From NCBI GenBank assembly GCA_028693085.1, contig JAQUWC010000001.1, positions 1 to 64,000 on the forward strand: 64,000 nt of DNA, read 5' to 3'. Positions within the stretch are counted from its first letter, which is position 1. Every line of letters begins with the position of its first letter. The position numbers and the translations under genes are program-made. Source of the DNA: UBA5266 sp002411545 (GTDB lineage Bacteria > Bacteroidota > Bacteroidia > Bacteroidales > WCHB1-69). Shown here one piece after another: positions 17,961 through 27,071 of the stretch. Under the pieces are notes generated by a model, which did no database searches, was not told the DNA's origin, and was given only the letters and a program-made list of their open reading frames with translations.

Positions 17961-18713
17961 TTATTTGAATTGTTTCAACTCACATCCTTGGTTTGACATT
18001 ACCACATAGCTATCATGGAATTGCCAATCCCCCACATTGATATAACGAGAATGTTCATTCAGTGGAAAATCTAACATAAAATGACGATGTCCGAATAAAA
18101 AGAAATCGTAATGCTCTTGTTGCAATATATTTTTGCAATAGGCAATAATAGGCTCTTTGTCTTCGCCTAAAAAGTGACGATCTTCTTCTAAATGAGCATT
18201 TCTACTTTTTAATGACACGGCTCTTGCTATACTAAATGCCCAACGGGGATGCAAAGCTGCAAACAAATGTTGATTTATTTTTCGTCCGTATATCCATTTT
18301 ATCAAATGATAGCCGTAGTCTTTAGGATCAAGGGCATCGCCATGTCCAAGGTATACTTTTTGATTGTTAATTAAAAAGGAATGATTACCTCTCAGAATTT
18401 TAAGTCCTATTTCCTCTGCCAAGTAGCCAAAATTCCACATGTCGTGATTTCCTAATACATAGTATATGTGAATCCCCTTGTCGGCCAATTCAGCTAATTT
18501 TCCCAAAAACCGAATGTTGTCTTTTGGAACTACATGCTTATATTCGAACCAAAAGTCGAATATATCGCCTAAGAGAAATAAATGGGTTACTTCCTCTTTA
18601 ATCGAATCTAAAAAAGTAAGCACACGACGTTCTCGGGCATCACTTTCCGTTTTATTGGGTAACCCAAAATGACAGTCGGAAATAAAATAAACGTTTCCTT
18701 TGATTGATTCCAC
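17961..18713 (-). CDS. lpxH: UDP-2,3-diacylglucosamine diphosphatase
   Basis: This 250-residue calcineurin-like phosphoesterase would cleave UDP-2,3-diacylglucosamine to lipid X in lipid A synthesis at the inner membrane. The metal-binding motifs are all visible: DCH (13-15), GDIFDFW (49-55), GNHD (88-91), HGD (124-126) and GHRH (208-211). Bacteroidota enzymes of this type are annotated LpxH; a related phosphoesterase of unknown substrate is the alternative. It has its own promoter and lies downstream of the htpG terminator. Confidence 0.85.
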   Translation of the reverse strand: MESIKGNVYFISDCHFGLPNKTESDARERRVLTFLDSIKEEVTHLFLLGDIFDFWFEYKHVVPKDNIRFLGKLAELADKGIHIYYVLGNHDMWNFGYLAEEIGLKILRGNHSFLINNQKVYLGHGDALDPKDYGYHLIKWIYGRKINQHLFAALHPRWAFSIARAVSLKSRNAHLEEDRHFLGEDKEPIIAYCKNILQQEHYDFFLFGHRHFMLDFPLNEHSRYINVGDWQFHDSYVVMSNQGCELKQFK

Positions 18714-18743
18714 CTAGTGTTGATTTAATGAATAAGACAATTG

Positions 18744-18751
18744 CAAAAGTA
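18744..18751 (-). promoter_or_regulatory. Promoter -7 box for lpxH
   Basis: TACTTTTG on the minus strand, 30 bases before the lpxH ATG. Confidence 0.6.
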
Positions 18752-18772
18752 ATTAAATTTATCCTATTTTAT

Positions 18773-18826
18773 CATAAAAAAAATTGTTTTCTCCTACTTC
18801 AACTAAGCTTTCAGAGAAAACAATTT
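18773..18826 (-). terminator. Intrinsic terminator of htpG
   Basis: Two 13-base arms (18781-18793 and 18814-18826, GAGAAAACAATTT and its complement) pair perfectly around a 20-base loop. On the minus strand the stem is followed by a run of T. Confidence 0.85.
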
Positions 18827-18860
18827 ATTGTTAAATTTACAGCATTTAAGTCCTTTGCTT

Positions 18861-20735
18861 TTACTTATTCATCATGTCGATGCTTCGATTGATAAAGTTC
18901 GACAAGGCTTCGCCTTTGAGCATTTGTTGTGAAAGCATAGCCAAATCAACCAATTGCTTTGAAATATTTTGTGCTTTGGTTTCGTCGGTTTCGTTAACTA
19001 TTGCATTTACCAGAGGATGGTTGGCGTTTACATTTAGATTGGCTTTATCCATTTCCATACCGTAGAAGCCGGTTTCACCCGTCATTTTTTGCATGTCGTT
19101 CCATCTTCTAAGAAATTCAGGTTTGGTAATATATACCGGCAAATCGGTTTCGTCCATATTTTCCAATACAACAGTAAATACCTCTTTGTTGACTGTTTTT
19201 TCAAAAGTTTCTTTGAGTTGATTTTGTTGTTCTTCACTCAATTTCGAAGGCAGTGCTTCTTCTTTTTGTATCAATTTATCAATCACGTCGGCGTCGATGC
19301 GTGAAAAGCTTACTTTATCGAGTTTTTGTTCCAAAAAGTTAACAAAGTGCATATCCAAAATGCCGTCTAAATTTAAGACGTCGTAGCCTTTTTCTTTAGC
19401 AGCTTTTAATGCCGTGTATTGTTCTTCTTGGTTGTTTGTATATAGATGTACAAGGGCATTGTTCTTATCTTTCTGTAGGACTTCGATATGTTTTTCATAC
19501 TCATCGATAGTAAAGTATTTATTATCTGTATTTTTCAACAGCATAAACTTTTTGGCTCTATCGTAAAACTTCTCGTCCGATAAGATACCGTATTGGATAA
19601 ATGCTTTGATGTGGTCCCATTTTTTCTCGAAATCTTCGCGGTCGGAATTAAACATTTCTTCAAGTTTATCGGCCACTTTTTTAGCAATATGAGCCGATAT
19701 CTTTTTAACATTACTATCGCTTTGTAAATAACTGCGGCTTACGTTAAGCGGGATATCCGGCGAATCGATCACCCCATGTAAGAGCATTAAAAATTCCGGC
19801 ACAACGCCTTCCAAATTATCAGTAATGTAAACCTGATTACAATATAATTGTATTTTGTTTTTCTGTATATCAATACGTTGTTTTGCTTTAGGGAAATACA
19901 GAATTCCGGTTAAATTAAAGGGATAATCAACATTGATGTGTATGTTGAACAGAGGTTGCTCGAAAGAGTAAGGGTATAATTCGCGGTAGAAACTTTCATA
20001 ATCTTCGGTTTTTAATTCCGAAGGAGATTGTTTCCAAAGCGGATTTGTATTATTGATGATGCGAGGAACTTCAATTTCTTTTTCTTTTTCCTCGCCTTCG
20101 GGTTTTTCCCATTTTTTTTCATTGCCAAAACGAATGGGAACCGGTAAAAACTTAGCATATTTCTTCAACAAATTTAGAATTCGTGTTTCTTCCAAAAATT
20201 CCTTTGCATCGTCCGAAATATGTAGAATAATATCTGTTCCGCGACTTTCTTTTTTGTCTTCTTTCAAAGTGAATTCAGTGCTTCCGCTGCAAGTCCAACG
20301 AACGGCTTTTGCATCGGGCTGATAGGATAAACTAAGAATTTCAACTTTATCAGCTACCATAAAAGCGGAATAAAAGCCTAATCCAAAATGACCTATCAAT
20401 GAATTAACATCTACGCCTTTATATTTTTCTAAAAATTCGTTGGCACCCGAAAAAGCAATGTTGTTGATGTAGCGTTCCACCTCTTCGGCTGTCATACCGA
20501 TTCCTTTATCCGATATGATTAACTGCTTCTTTTTAGGCTCTAATTTAATTTCTATCGTTAGATCGCCTAACTCAACATTTGCTTTTCCTACCGACACCAA
20601 TGCTTGTAGTTTATGTGTGGCATCCACGGCATTGGATACTAATTCTCGTAAAAATATTTCGTTGTCAGAATATAAAAATTTTTTTATAACGGGGAAAATG
20701 TTTTCCGACTGTACACTTATATTTCCTTTTTGCAT
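18861..20735 (-). CDS. htpG: Chaperone HtpG (Hsp90)
   Basis: The 624-residue ATP-dependent chaperone shows the GHKL ATP site: LRELVSNAVDATHKL (about 30-44), SDKGIGMTAEEVE (about 75-87), and IGHFGLGFYSAFMV (about 115-128). The middle domain has the conserved LNVSRSYLQSD (about 330). Length matches bacterial HtpG, and the eukaryotic MEEVD tail is absent, as expected. Confidence 0.97.
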   Translation of the reverse strand: MQKGNISVQSENIFPVIKKFLYSDNEIFLRELVSNAVDATHKLQALVSVGKANVELGDLTIEIKLEPKKKQLIISDKGIGMTAEEVERYINNIAFSGANEFLEKYKGVDVNSLIGHFGLGFYSAFMVADKVEILSLSYQPDAKAVRWTCSGSTEFTLKEDKKESRGTDIILHISDDAKEFLEETRILNLLKKYAKFLPVPIRFGNEKKWEKPEGEEKEKEIEVPRIINNTNPLWKQSPSELKTEDYESFYRELYPYSFEQPLFNIHINVDYPFNLTGILYFPKAKQRIDIQKNKIQLYCNQVYITDNLEGVVPEFLMLLHGVIDSPDIPLNVSRSYLQSDSNVKKISAHIAKKVADKLEEMFNSDREDFEKKWDHIKAFIQYGILSDEKFYDRAKKFMLLKNTDNKYFTIDEYEKHIEVLQKDKNNALVHLYTNNQEEQYTALKAAKEKGYDVLNLDGILDMHFVNFLEQKLDKVSFSRIDADVIDKLIQKEEALPSKLSEEQQNQLKETFEKTVNKEVFTVVLENMDETDLPVYITKPEFLRRWNDMQKMTGETGFYGMEMDKANLNVNANHPLVNAIVNETDETKAQNISKQLVDLAMLSQQMLKGEALSNFINRSIDMMNK

Positions 20736-20998
20736 ATCTATTATTGTATTTAAAATTCGACTTTTTTATACCTTCCAAAACATGTGCCAAGTAAAAACTT
20801 ACTGACAATGTGTCATTGTATACTATGTGATCCGTTATCCCTTCTTTTTCTTTTCTATGCTTTCGGTAGGGAGTGGTAATTGTATTATATTTTTATCGTT
20901 TAAATACTTACTATCATAGAATGTTTTGTTTATTCATACATAAAAGAACGAATAGCCAAAAGCTTTCGACACAAAGTCTTTATAAGAAAAAAAAGATA

Positions 20999-21006
20999 TA
21001 CTTTTG
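20999..21006 (+). promoter_or_regulatory. Promoter -7 box that fixes the start of the DUF2520 gene
   Basis: TACTTTTG lies 26 bases before the ATG at 21032. It falls inside a longer open frame that begins at 20873, so the upstream codons are unlikely to be translated. Confidence 0.6.
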
Positions 21007-21031
21007 CAAAAAACAAGAAACGCTTTGTGAT

Positions 21032-21817
21032 ATGCAAAAAACAAAACAGTTGAAAGTAGTTCTAGGAGGTAACGGCAACCTTGCGTGGCATCTGGGATAT
21101 GCTTTGCAAAAAAACGGAATAGAAATATTGCAAATCTATGGTCGCAATCAAACTCATATTCAAGCTTTTGCTAAAGAATGGAAGGTGCCTCATACCCATT
21201 TATTAGAGCAACTAACACCTCACGCCGACATGTATATCTTTGCTTTAAAAGATGATGCTTATGCTGAACTGTGCAGTACTTTTCCATTTCGAAATGCATG
21301 TATGGTGCATACATCGGGAAGTGTAGACAATGCTATTTTTCAATCCTTAACTCCGCATGGAGGTGTTTTATATCCATTTCAAACATTTACCAAAGGCATT
21401 GAGCTAAACTTCCGTGATATTCCTTTATGTGTTGACAGTCACGATTCCGATTGCGAACAAAACGTATTATTGCTGGCAAATAAATTATCAGACCATGTAT
21501 ATAGAATAAATAGCAATCAACGTAAGTCTTTACATTTATCGGGAGTTTTTGCGTGTAATTTTGTCAATGCCATGTATTATTTGGCTAAAAACATGGCTGC
21601 GGAAAATGAAATAGATTTTGCACTATTACGTCCACTTATTGCCGAAACGGCTCGTAAAGTACAGATGCATTTACCCGAAGAGGTACAAACCGGACCGGCT
21701 ATACGCAGTGACCAATCAATAATGTCAGCCCATCTCGAATGGCTAAAAGATCCTCAGCTTAAAGATTTGTATGTAAGTATCTCGGATATTATATTTAAAA
21801 TGCAAAAAACAAAATAA
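21032..21817 (+). CDS. Rossmann-like and DUF2520 domain protein
   Basis: From the ATG at 21032 the product has 261 residues, beginning MQKTKQLKVVLGGNGNLAWH. The glycine-rich GGNGNLAWHLGYAL is a Rossmann dinucleotide-binding start, similar to pyrroline-5-carboxylate reductase and ketopantoate-reductase-like proteins. The second half (SNQRKSLHLSGVFACNFVNA onward) is DUF2520. It is common in Bacteroidota and probably an NAD(P)-dependent oxidoreductase; the substrate is unknown. Confidence 0.85.
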   Translation: MQKTKQLKVVLGGNGNLAWHLGYALQKNGIEILQIYGRNQTHIQAFAKEWKVPHTHLLEQLTPHADMYIFALKDDAYAELCSTFPFRNACMVHTSGSVDNAIFQSLTPHGGVLYPFQTFTKGIELNFRDIPLCVDSHDSDCEQNVLLLANKLSDHVYRINSNQRKSLHLSGVFACNFVNAMYYLAKNMAAENEIDFALLRPLIAETARKVQMHLPEEVQTGPAIRSDQSIMSAHLEWLKDPQLKDLYVSISDIIFKMQKTK

Positions 21818-21940
21818 TTAACTCAAATTATTTTGCCAAAAACTAACAATATTACTTCCGTTGACTCGTTATCTTTACGTTATTAAAAATTATTGTAGAT
21901 TATTCTTTGTAAACCTATTAATTAACAATATCAAATTAGC

Positions 21941-23275
21941 ATGAAACATTTCATCTTTGGTTTATTATTATTTCTTTTTATCCCTGCATTACAAGCACAA
22001 TATCAAATTGAATATTGGGAGAATGAAAACAAACGTAGCGAAGGAAACATAATCAACGGTGAAAAAGACAGCGTGTGGATATATTATTATTCCAACGGCA
22101 AAAAACAAATGCAAGGGACTTATCAACAGGGGAAACGTATTGGTAATTGGAAATCATGGTATTCAACGAGTCAATTGTGGTCGGATTATTATCCTGAAAC
22201 CGGTACATTTACTTCTTGGTATCCCAATGGGAATATCGAAAGCAAAGGCTATTTCAAAGACTATCAAAAGAACGGCGAATGGCTGTTTTATCACAACAAC
22301 GGCAGAGTTAGTAAAAAATGTACTTATGTCAACGATTCATTAGAAGGGTTGTGTGAAGAATTTCATCCAAACGGAGTCAAATCATTTGAAGGCTATTACC
22401 GTAATAATAATTTATACAATGTGGGTCGATGGTGGTATGATAATGGCAAAATGGAAATGGCGGGTAAGCTGCACGATGGTTTGCAAGACAGCATATGGCA
22501 CTACTACTATGAAAACGGACAATTGGGCAGCAGAGGGAATTTTATAGACGGTAAGCAAGATGGCATTTGGGTGTATTATTATGAAACCGGCGAGAAATGG
22601 AAAAACGGTGCGTATAAAGAAGGGAAAAGAATCGGTGTATGGACAGCTTGGTATGAAAGTGGCAAAAAACAACGCCAAGGTAGTTTCCTCGACGACAAAG
22701 AAAACGGCAATTGGGTGCAATGGTATGAAAACGGGAATAAAATGGATGAAGGCAATTTCTGCTTAGGCGAAATGTGTAAAACTTGGGAAGGCTGGTATGA
22801 ATCGGGAGTCCTTAAATACCGTATTCAATATCAAAATAATGTTAAAAATGGAACCTATGTTTATTACTGGGAAAATGCTAAGTTTAGAAGTAAAGGTTAT
22901 TACAGAAATGATATTAAAGATGGAAAATGGACGGAATATTCCCAATTAGGCCTTAAATTAGAAGAAGGTAAATTCAAAGAAGGGAAAAAGGAAGGTATGT
23001 GGTCGTTTTATGGAAAGAGAGGTGAATTGGTTAGAAAACAAAATTTTAAAGATCATCTTCCCAATGGCAAATGGATAGAATACTATCCCAATGGGATCAA
23101 ACAAAGAGAAGGTTCCTATGAAAACCTTGCCAAAACCGGAGTATGGACCTATTACGACGAAAAAGGAGAAATTACATATCAAGTATTATATAAAAATAAT
23201 ATGATATTTAAAGTATTAAAAGACAAAAAACCTAACAATAAAACATCACCTGAAATAAATACGAAAATTCGATAA
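21941..23275 (+). CDS. Secreted MORN-repeat (YwqK-type) protein
   Basis: The 444-residue protein has a Sec signal peptide (about 1-19, ending LQAQ) and then about 17 tandem MORN_2 repeats of about 23 residues, with the pattern G.W..YY.NG....G.Y..G. Examples are NGEWLFYHNNGRVSKKCTY and DGKWTEYSQLGLKLEEGKF. Such proteins are often labelled YwqK-like antitoxins from B. subtilis homology, but here the signal peptide argues for an envelope or surface role. No toxin gene is adjacent. The stop overlaps the rimO ATG by one base (TAATG). Confidence 0.85.
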   Translation: MKHFIFGLLLFLFIPALQAQYQIEYWENENKRSEGNIINGEKDSVWIYYYSNGKKQMQGTYQQGKRIGNWKSWYSTSQLWSDYYPETGTFTSWYPNGNIESKGYFKDYQKNGEWLFYHNNGRVSKKCTYVNDSLEGLCEEFHPNGVKSFEGYYRNNNLYNVGRWWYDNGKMEMAGKLHDGLQDSIWHYYYENGQLGSRGNFIDGKQDGIWVYYYETGEKWKNGAYKEGKRIGVWTAWYESGKKQRQGSFLDDKENGNWVQWYENGNKMDEGNFCLGEMCKTWEGWYESGVLKYRIQYQNNVKNGTYVYYWENAKFRSKGYYRNDIKDGKWTEYSQLGLKLEEGKFKEGKKEGMWSFYGKRGELVRKQNFKDHLPNGKWIEYYPNGIKQREGSYENLAKTGVWTYYDEKGEITYQVLYKNNMIFKVLKDKKPNNKTSPEINTKIR

Positions 23276-24639
23276 TGCCGGCAATTCAAAATTTTGTCAT
23301 ACAGTTTCCTCGGAATCAATCAAAGGCTCTAAATCCTTTGATAGAATGCAGAGTAAATATTATTACCTTAGGTTGTTCCAAAAATACCGTCGATAGTGAG
23401 CAATTGGCATTACAACTCAAAACACATGATTTTAAAGTTGAATTCGAATCCTCAAAACATCTACCCATCACCCTTATAAACACCTGCGGATTTATCCACG
23501 ATGCAAAAGAACAATCCATAGATATCATATTATCATGTATAGAAGCTAAATTACAAGGTAAAATCAAAGTCCTCATAGTGTTTGGATGTTTGTCGCAACG
23601 ATATGCGGCCGATTTAAAAAAAGAAATGCCCGAAGTAGATGCCTTTTTCGGGGTAAATCAAATTGCGGATATCTTGAACTATTTACAAGTTGAAACTAAT
23701 ACTGAATTATTATCCAATCGTTTGTTAAGTACCCCGTCACATTATGCCTACTTGAAAGTGGCTGAAGGCTGTAATCACCGATGTTCTTTTTGTATTATTC
23801 CAAAAATTAGAGGAATGTATGCCTCTAAACCCATCGAACTGATTAAAAAAGAAGCTAAGCTATTGGCAGAAGCCGGTGTGAAAGAAATCATACTGATTGC
23901 ACAAGACTTGGCATATTACGGATATGATTTATATAAAAAACGCACGTTAGCCAAACTCATGGAAGAACTTATAAAAGTAGACGGAGTGGAATGGATACGT
24001 TTGCATTATACATATCCCAACCACTTTCCTTTGGAAGTATTGGATGTTATGCAAGCAAACGAAAAAGTATGTCATTACTTAGATATTCCAATTCAACATA
24101 TTAACGATACGATATTGTCGTCCATGCAAAGAAGAATTACCGGCGACGAAATAAAAAAACTACTGGAAATCATTCGCCATAAAATTCCCGATATCGCATT
24201 GCGAACATCCCTAATCGTTGGATACCCGGGTGAAACAAAAAAAATGTTTAAAGAACTATGTACCTTTGTTGAAGAAACACAATTTGATCGCTTGGGGGTT
24301 TTTACTTATTCGCACGAAGAAAACACCAAAGCTTACACCCTCAAAGATTCCATTTCTAAAAAAGAAAAAGAAAGAAGAAAAGAAGAGTTGATATATATAC
24401 AACAAGAAATATCTTTGCAAAAAAACAAACAGTGGAAAGGGAAAACGGTGAAAGTATTGGTTGATAAGGTCGAAAAAAATTATTATATCGGTCGTACTCC
24501 TTATGATTCGCCCGATGTGGATAATACCGTATTGATTTCAAAACGACATTCAACATGTATTCCCGGTAATTTTTATCCGGTAAGCATTACCAAGGCCGAC
24601 TATTATGATTTGTATGGAAAGGTAGAAGATAAAAAATAA
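23275..24639 (+). CDS. rimO: Ribosomal protein S12 methylthiotransferase RimO
   Basis: The 454-residue radical-SAM enzyme adds a methylthio group to an Asp of ribosomal protein S12. Both iron-sulfur sites are visible: the auxiliary cluster cysteines C34 (TLGCSKN), C71 (NTCGF) and C105 (FGCLSQRY), and the radical-SAM triad C166, C170, C173 in GCNHRCSFC. The TLGCSKN form separates RimO from MiaB. The N-terminus is about 20 residues longer than usual, but the TAATG overlap with the preceding gene supports this start through translational coupling. Confidence 0.93.
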   Translation: MPAIQNFVIQFPRNQSKALNPLIECRVNIITLGCSKNTVDSEQLALQLKTHDFKVEFESSKHLPITLINTCGFIHDAKEQSIDIILSCIEAKLQGKIKVLIVFGCLSQRYAADLKKEMPEVDAFFGVNQIADILNYLQVETNTELLSNRLLSTPSHYAYLKVAEGCNHRCSFCIIPKIRGMYASKPIELIKKEAKLLAEAGVKEIILIAQDLAYYGYDLYKKRTLAKLMEELIKVDGVEWIRLHYTYPNHFPLEVLDVMQANEKVCHYLDIPIQHINDTILSSMQRRITGDEIKKLLEIIRHKIPDIALRTSLIVGYPGETKKMFKELCTFVEETQFDRLGVFTYSHEENTKAYTLKDSISKKEKERRKEELIYIQQEISLQKNKQWKGKTVKVLVDKVEKNYYIGRTPYDSPDVDNTVLISKRHSTCIPGNFYPVSITKADYYDLYGKVEDKK

Positions 24640-24674
24640 ATACTCATCAATACATTATATAATAAAGCTGATAT

Positions 24675-25574
24675 ATGAAAAAACTAATATTTGGAACGTT
24701 TACATTGCTTTATTTCATCTTTACGGGATGCAATAAAGATATGACTATACCTGTTTATTTTCAGATAGATTCGGTCGATTTTGCAGCTGATTATACACAA
24801 TATGGTACGGCATCCCATAAAATTACCGATGTATGGGTAAGTGTGAACGGTGTTGGAGTAGGAGTGTATGAACTGCCTGCCAAATTTCCGGTCTTAGCTT
24901 CAGGCCAAGCAAAAATTCAACTCTCTCCCGGAATTATGATGAATGGACTCTCTTCCAAAAGACCTAATTATCCATTATATACTACTTACATCACAAATCT
25001 CAATCTAGAAAAAAAACAAACCTATCGCTTTAATCCTACTTTCACCTATGAAAAATATGTACAGTTAGCTTTTATGGAAGATTTTGAGGATGCAGGTATT
25101 AAATTTGAACAGATTGAAAATAGTCCTTCCATTCAAAAAACAGGTGATGAATCTTCGTTGTTCCACTATCCCGGCGAAATTAACAATTATTCCGGCATAG
25201 TAAACATTACGGATACAAATGCAAATTTTTTTGAAATCCACACCATTGAATCCTTTCCGTATAACTACACCCAGACAAAATACTGCTTTTTAGAACTCAA
25301 TTATAAATATAAGGTTTCCAATAAAAACGATTCAACAAATTTAGAAGTAGGCATTTATGTAAAACGTACAACAGGCAATACCGAACAATGCCCCATCATA
25401 CGCATTAAACATACCGATACGTGGAAAAAAATGTATATTAACTTAACTGAAATTATTAATAAACAAGGATTGTATTTAAGTTCATTTGCTATTTACATCA
25501 AAGGCACTACCCAAGCCGGTGGAACGGCAACTTTTTTATTTGATAATATAAAATTAATGTATGTCTCCATATAA
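24675..25574 (+). CDS. Lipoprotein of unknown function
   Basis: The 299-residue protein has a lipoprotein signal peptide with lipobox IFTGC (Cys19), so it is probably anchored in the outer membrane. The rest is rich in beta-forming residues; the last third (SFAIYIKGTTQAGGTATFLF) resembles a jelly-roll, carbohydrate-binding-like domain. I do not recognise a named family. It ends just before the sugar transferase gene, suggesting co-expression. Confidence 0.75.
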   Translation: MKKLIFGTFTLLYFIFTGCNKDMTIPVYFQIDSVDFAADYTQYGTASHKITDVWVSVNGVGVGVYELPAKFPVLASGQAKIQLSPGIMMNGLSSKRPNYPLYTTYITNLNLEKKQTYRFNPTFTYEKYVQLAFMEDFEDAGIKFEQIENSPSIQKTGDESSLFHYPGEINNYSGIVNITDTNANFFEIHTIESFPYNYTQTKYCFLELNYKYKVSNKNDSTNLEVGIYVKRTTGNTEQCPIIRIKHTDTWKKMYINLTEIINKQGLYLSSFAIYIKGTTQAGGTATFLFDNIKLMYVSI

Positions 25575-25584
25575 AACGATTAAA

Positions 25585-27009
25585 ATGAATAAAAAGAAGC
25601 AAGTTGCTATTTATGTCTTCTTTGACATATTTGCAGCTATGGTGAGTTGGTTTTGTTTTTTTTCGTTCCGAAAATTTAATGAACCCTATTATCAGACAGT
25701 CGAAGAAGTATTTACCGCTATTTTTTCGGATCCAAAATTTTATCTGGGTATAAGTGTCATTCCTTTGTGTTGGGTTTTACTTTATATGTTTACGGGAACG
25801 TATCGTTCCATTTATCGTAAATCACGTATAAAAGAATTGGAAAAACTCTTAAAAAATATTTTTTTCGGCTCTATTTTATTGTTTTTCGCCATCATCCTCG
25901 ATGACCATATTGTAGATTATAGAGACTATATAAAACTGTTTCTTTTATTGTTTGGCTTGCAGTTTCTTACGACGGCTTTTTTCCGTTTCATAGTAATTAC
26001 CATTACTAACAATTCGATTCACGACGGACGATTACGTTTTAATGCCATTCTAGTAGGTGGAGGTCCGGTAGCCTTGGGATTATATAAAAACATGCAAAAA
26101 CAAAAACAACATTCAGGCACTAAATTTATCGGCTTTGTGTACTGTAATGGAGAAAAAAGCGAAGAATTAGAAAAGCTTTTGCCTTGTATGGGTTTTTATA
26201 CCGATTTGCCGGAAATAATTAAAAATGAAAAAATAGAAGAACTGATTATTGCAATCGGGAACGGCCAAAGAGTAATTTTAGAAAAAATATTCTCCCTCAT
26301 CGACAAACAAAACATTATCATTAAAATACTTCCCAAAACAGAAGATTATATCTTGGGGACAGTGAAAAATACGGCCATCTTTAATGAGCCGCTTATACAA
26401 ATCAACCTTGATTTCATGCTGCCTCTATGGCAAAGAGTATGTAAACGAGGAATGGATATCATCCTATCCTTACTATTTATACTTTTGTTTTCACCTCTTT
26501 ATTTAATTTTATGCATAGGAGTAAAGCGTTCTTCTCCGGGACCTATCTTATTTAGACAAGAAAGAATAGGATATAAAGGGAAACCTTTTTATATCGTTAA
26601 ATTCCGTTCTATGTATATCGATTCTGAAAAAGACGGTCCTCAATTATCAAGCGAACATGATGAACGTATTACCCCTTTTGGGCGCTTTATCCGACGTACT
26701 CATTTGGATGAACTTCCTCAATTTTTCAATGTATTAAGCGGTGAAATGACCTTGGTAGGTCCTCGGCCGGAACGTCAGTATTATATTGATAAAATTGTTC
26801 AAATTGCCCCGCATTACCGTTTGTTATTATTAACAAAACCCGGACTCACCTCTTGGGGACAAGTAACATACGGCTATGCCGAAAACGTAGAACAAATGGT
26901 TGAACGATTAAAATATGATATGTTATACATTGAAAATATGTCCTTACTTATTGATTTAAAAATCTTATTCTATACGGTAGTCGCCGTTTTACGATTTAAA
27001 GGAAAATAA
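25585..27009 (+). CDS. Polyprenyl-phosphate sugar transferase (WbaP/WcaJ type)
   Basis: This exopolysaccharide-type glycosylphosphotransferase transfers a sugar-phosphate to undecaprenyl phosphate, the first step of surface-glycan assembly. Four N-terminal membrane helices (to about 150) are followed by a CoA-binding-like Rossmann domain and a complete catalytic domain: KRGMDIILSLLF, FRQERIGYKGKPFYIVKFRSM, THLDELPQF and TLVGPRPE. ATG 25585 (474 residues) gives a normal start; ATG 25561 would overlap the lipoprotein gene by 14 bases. In P. gingivalis a WbaP enzyme makes A-LPS, the anchor of T9SS cargo; that role is only inferred here. Confidence 0.88.
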   Translation: MNKKKQVAIYVFFDIFAAMVSWFCFFSFRKFNEPYYQTVEEVFTAIFSDPKFYLGISVIPLCWVLLYMFTGTYRSIYRKSRIKELEKLLKNIFFGSILLFFAIILDDHIVDYRDYIKLFLLLFGLQFLTTAFFRFIVITITNNSIHDGRLRFNAILVGGGPVALGLYKNMQKQKQHSGTKFIGFVYCNGEKSEELEKLLPCMGFYTDLPEIIKNEKIEELIIAIGNGQRVILEKIFSLIDKQNIIIKILPKTEDYILGTVKNTAIFNEPLIQINLDFMLPLWQRVCKRGMDIILSLLFILLFSPLYLILCIGVKRSSPGPILFRQERIGYKGKPFYIVKFRSMYIDSEKDGPQLSSEHDERITPFGRFIRRTHLDELPQFFNVLSGEMTLVGPRPERQYYIDKIVQIAPHYRLLLLTKPGLTSWGQVTYGYAENVEQMVERLKYDMLYIENMSLLIDLKILFYTVVAVLRFKGK

Positions 27010-27044
27010 ATTTTTATGAAATAAAAAAATACGATAAAAATGTG

Positions 27045-27052
27045 TATTTTTG
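27045..27052 (+). promoter_or_regulatory. Promoter -7 box for dnaN
   Basis: TATTTTTG lies 20 bases before the dnaN ATG at 27072. Confidence 0.55.
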
Positions 27053-27071
27053 CAAAAAATAAAGCATTATT

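Noticed and set aside
20873..21031. Upstream extension of the DUF2520 gene by 53 codons
   Set aside because: The extension contains the TACTTTTG promoter box and reads like non-coding sequence; family homology starts at the ATG at 21032.
21941..23275. Toxin-antitoxin system based on the YwqK label
   Set aside because: No toxin candidate is adjacent and the protein has a secretion signal; the neighbour is rimO.
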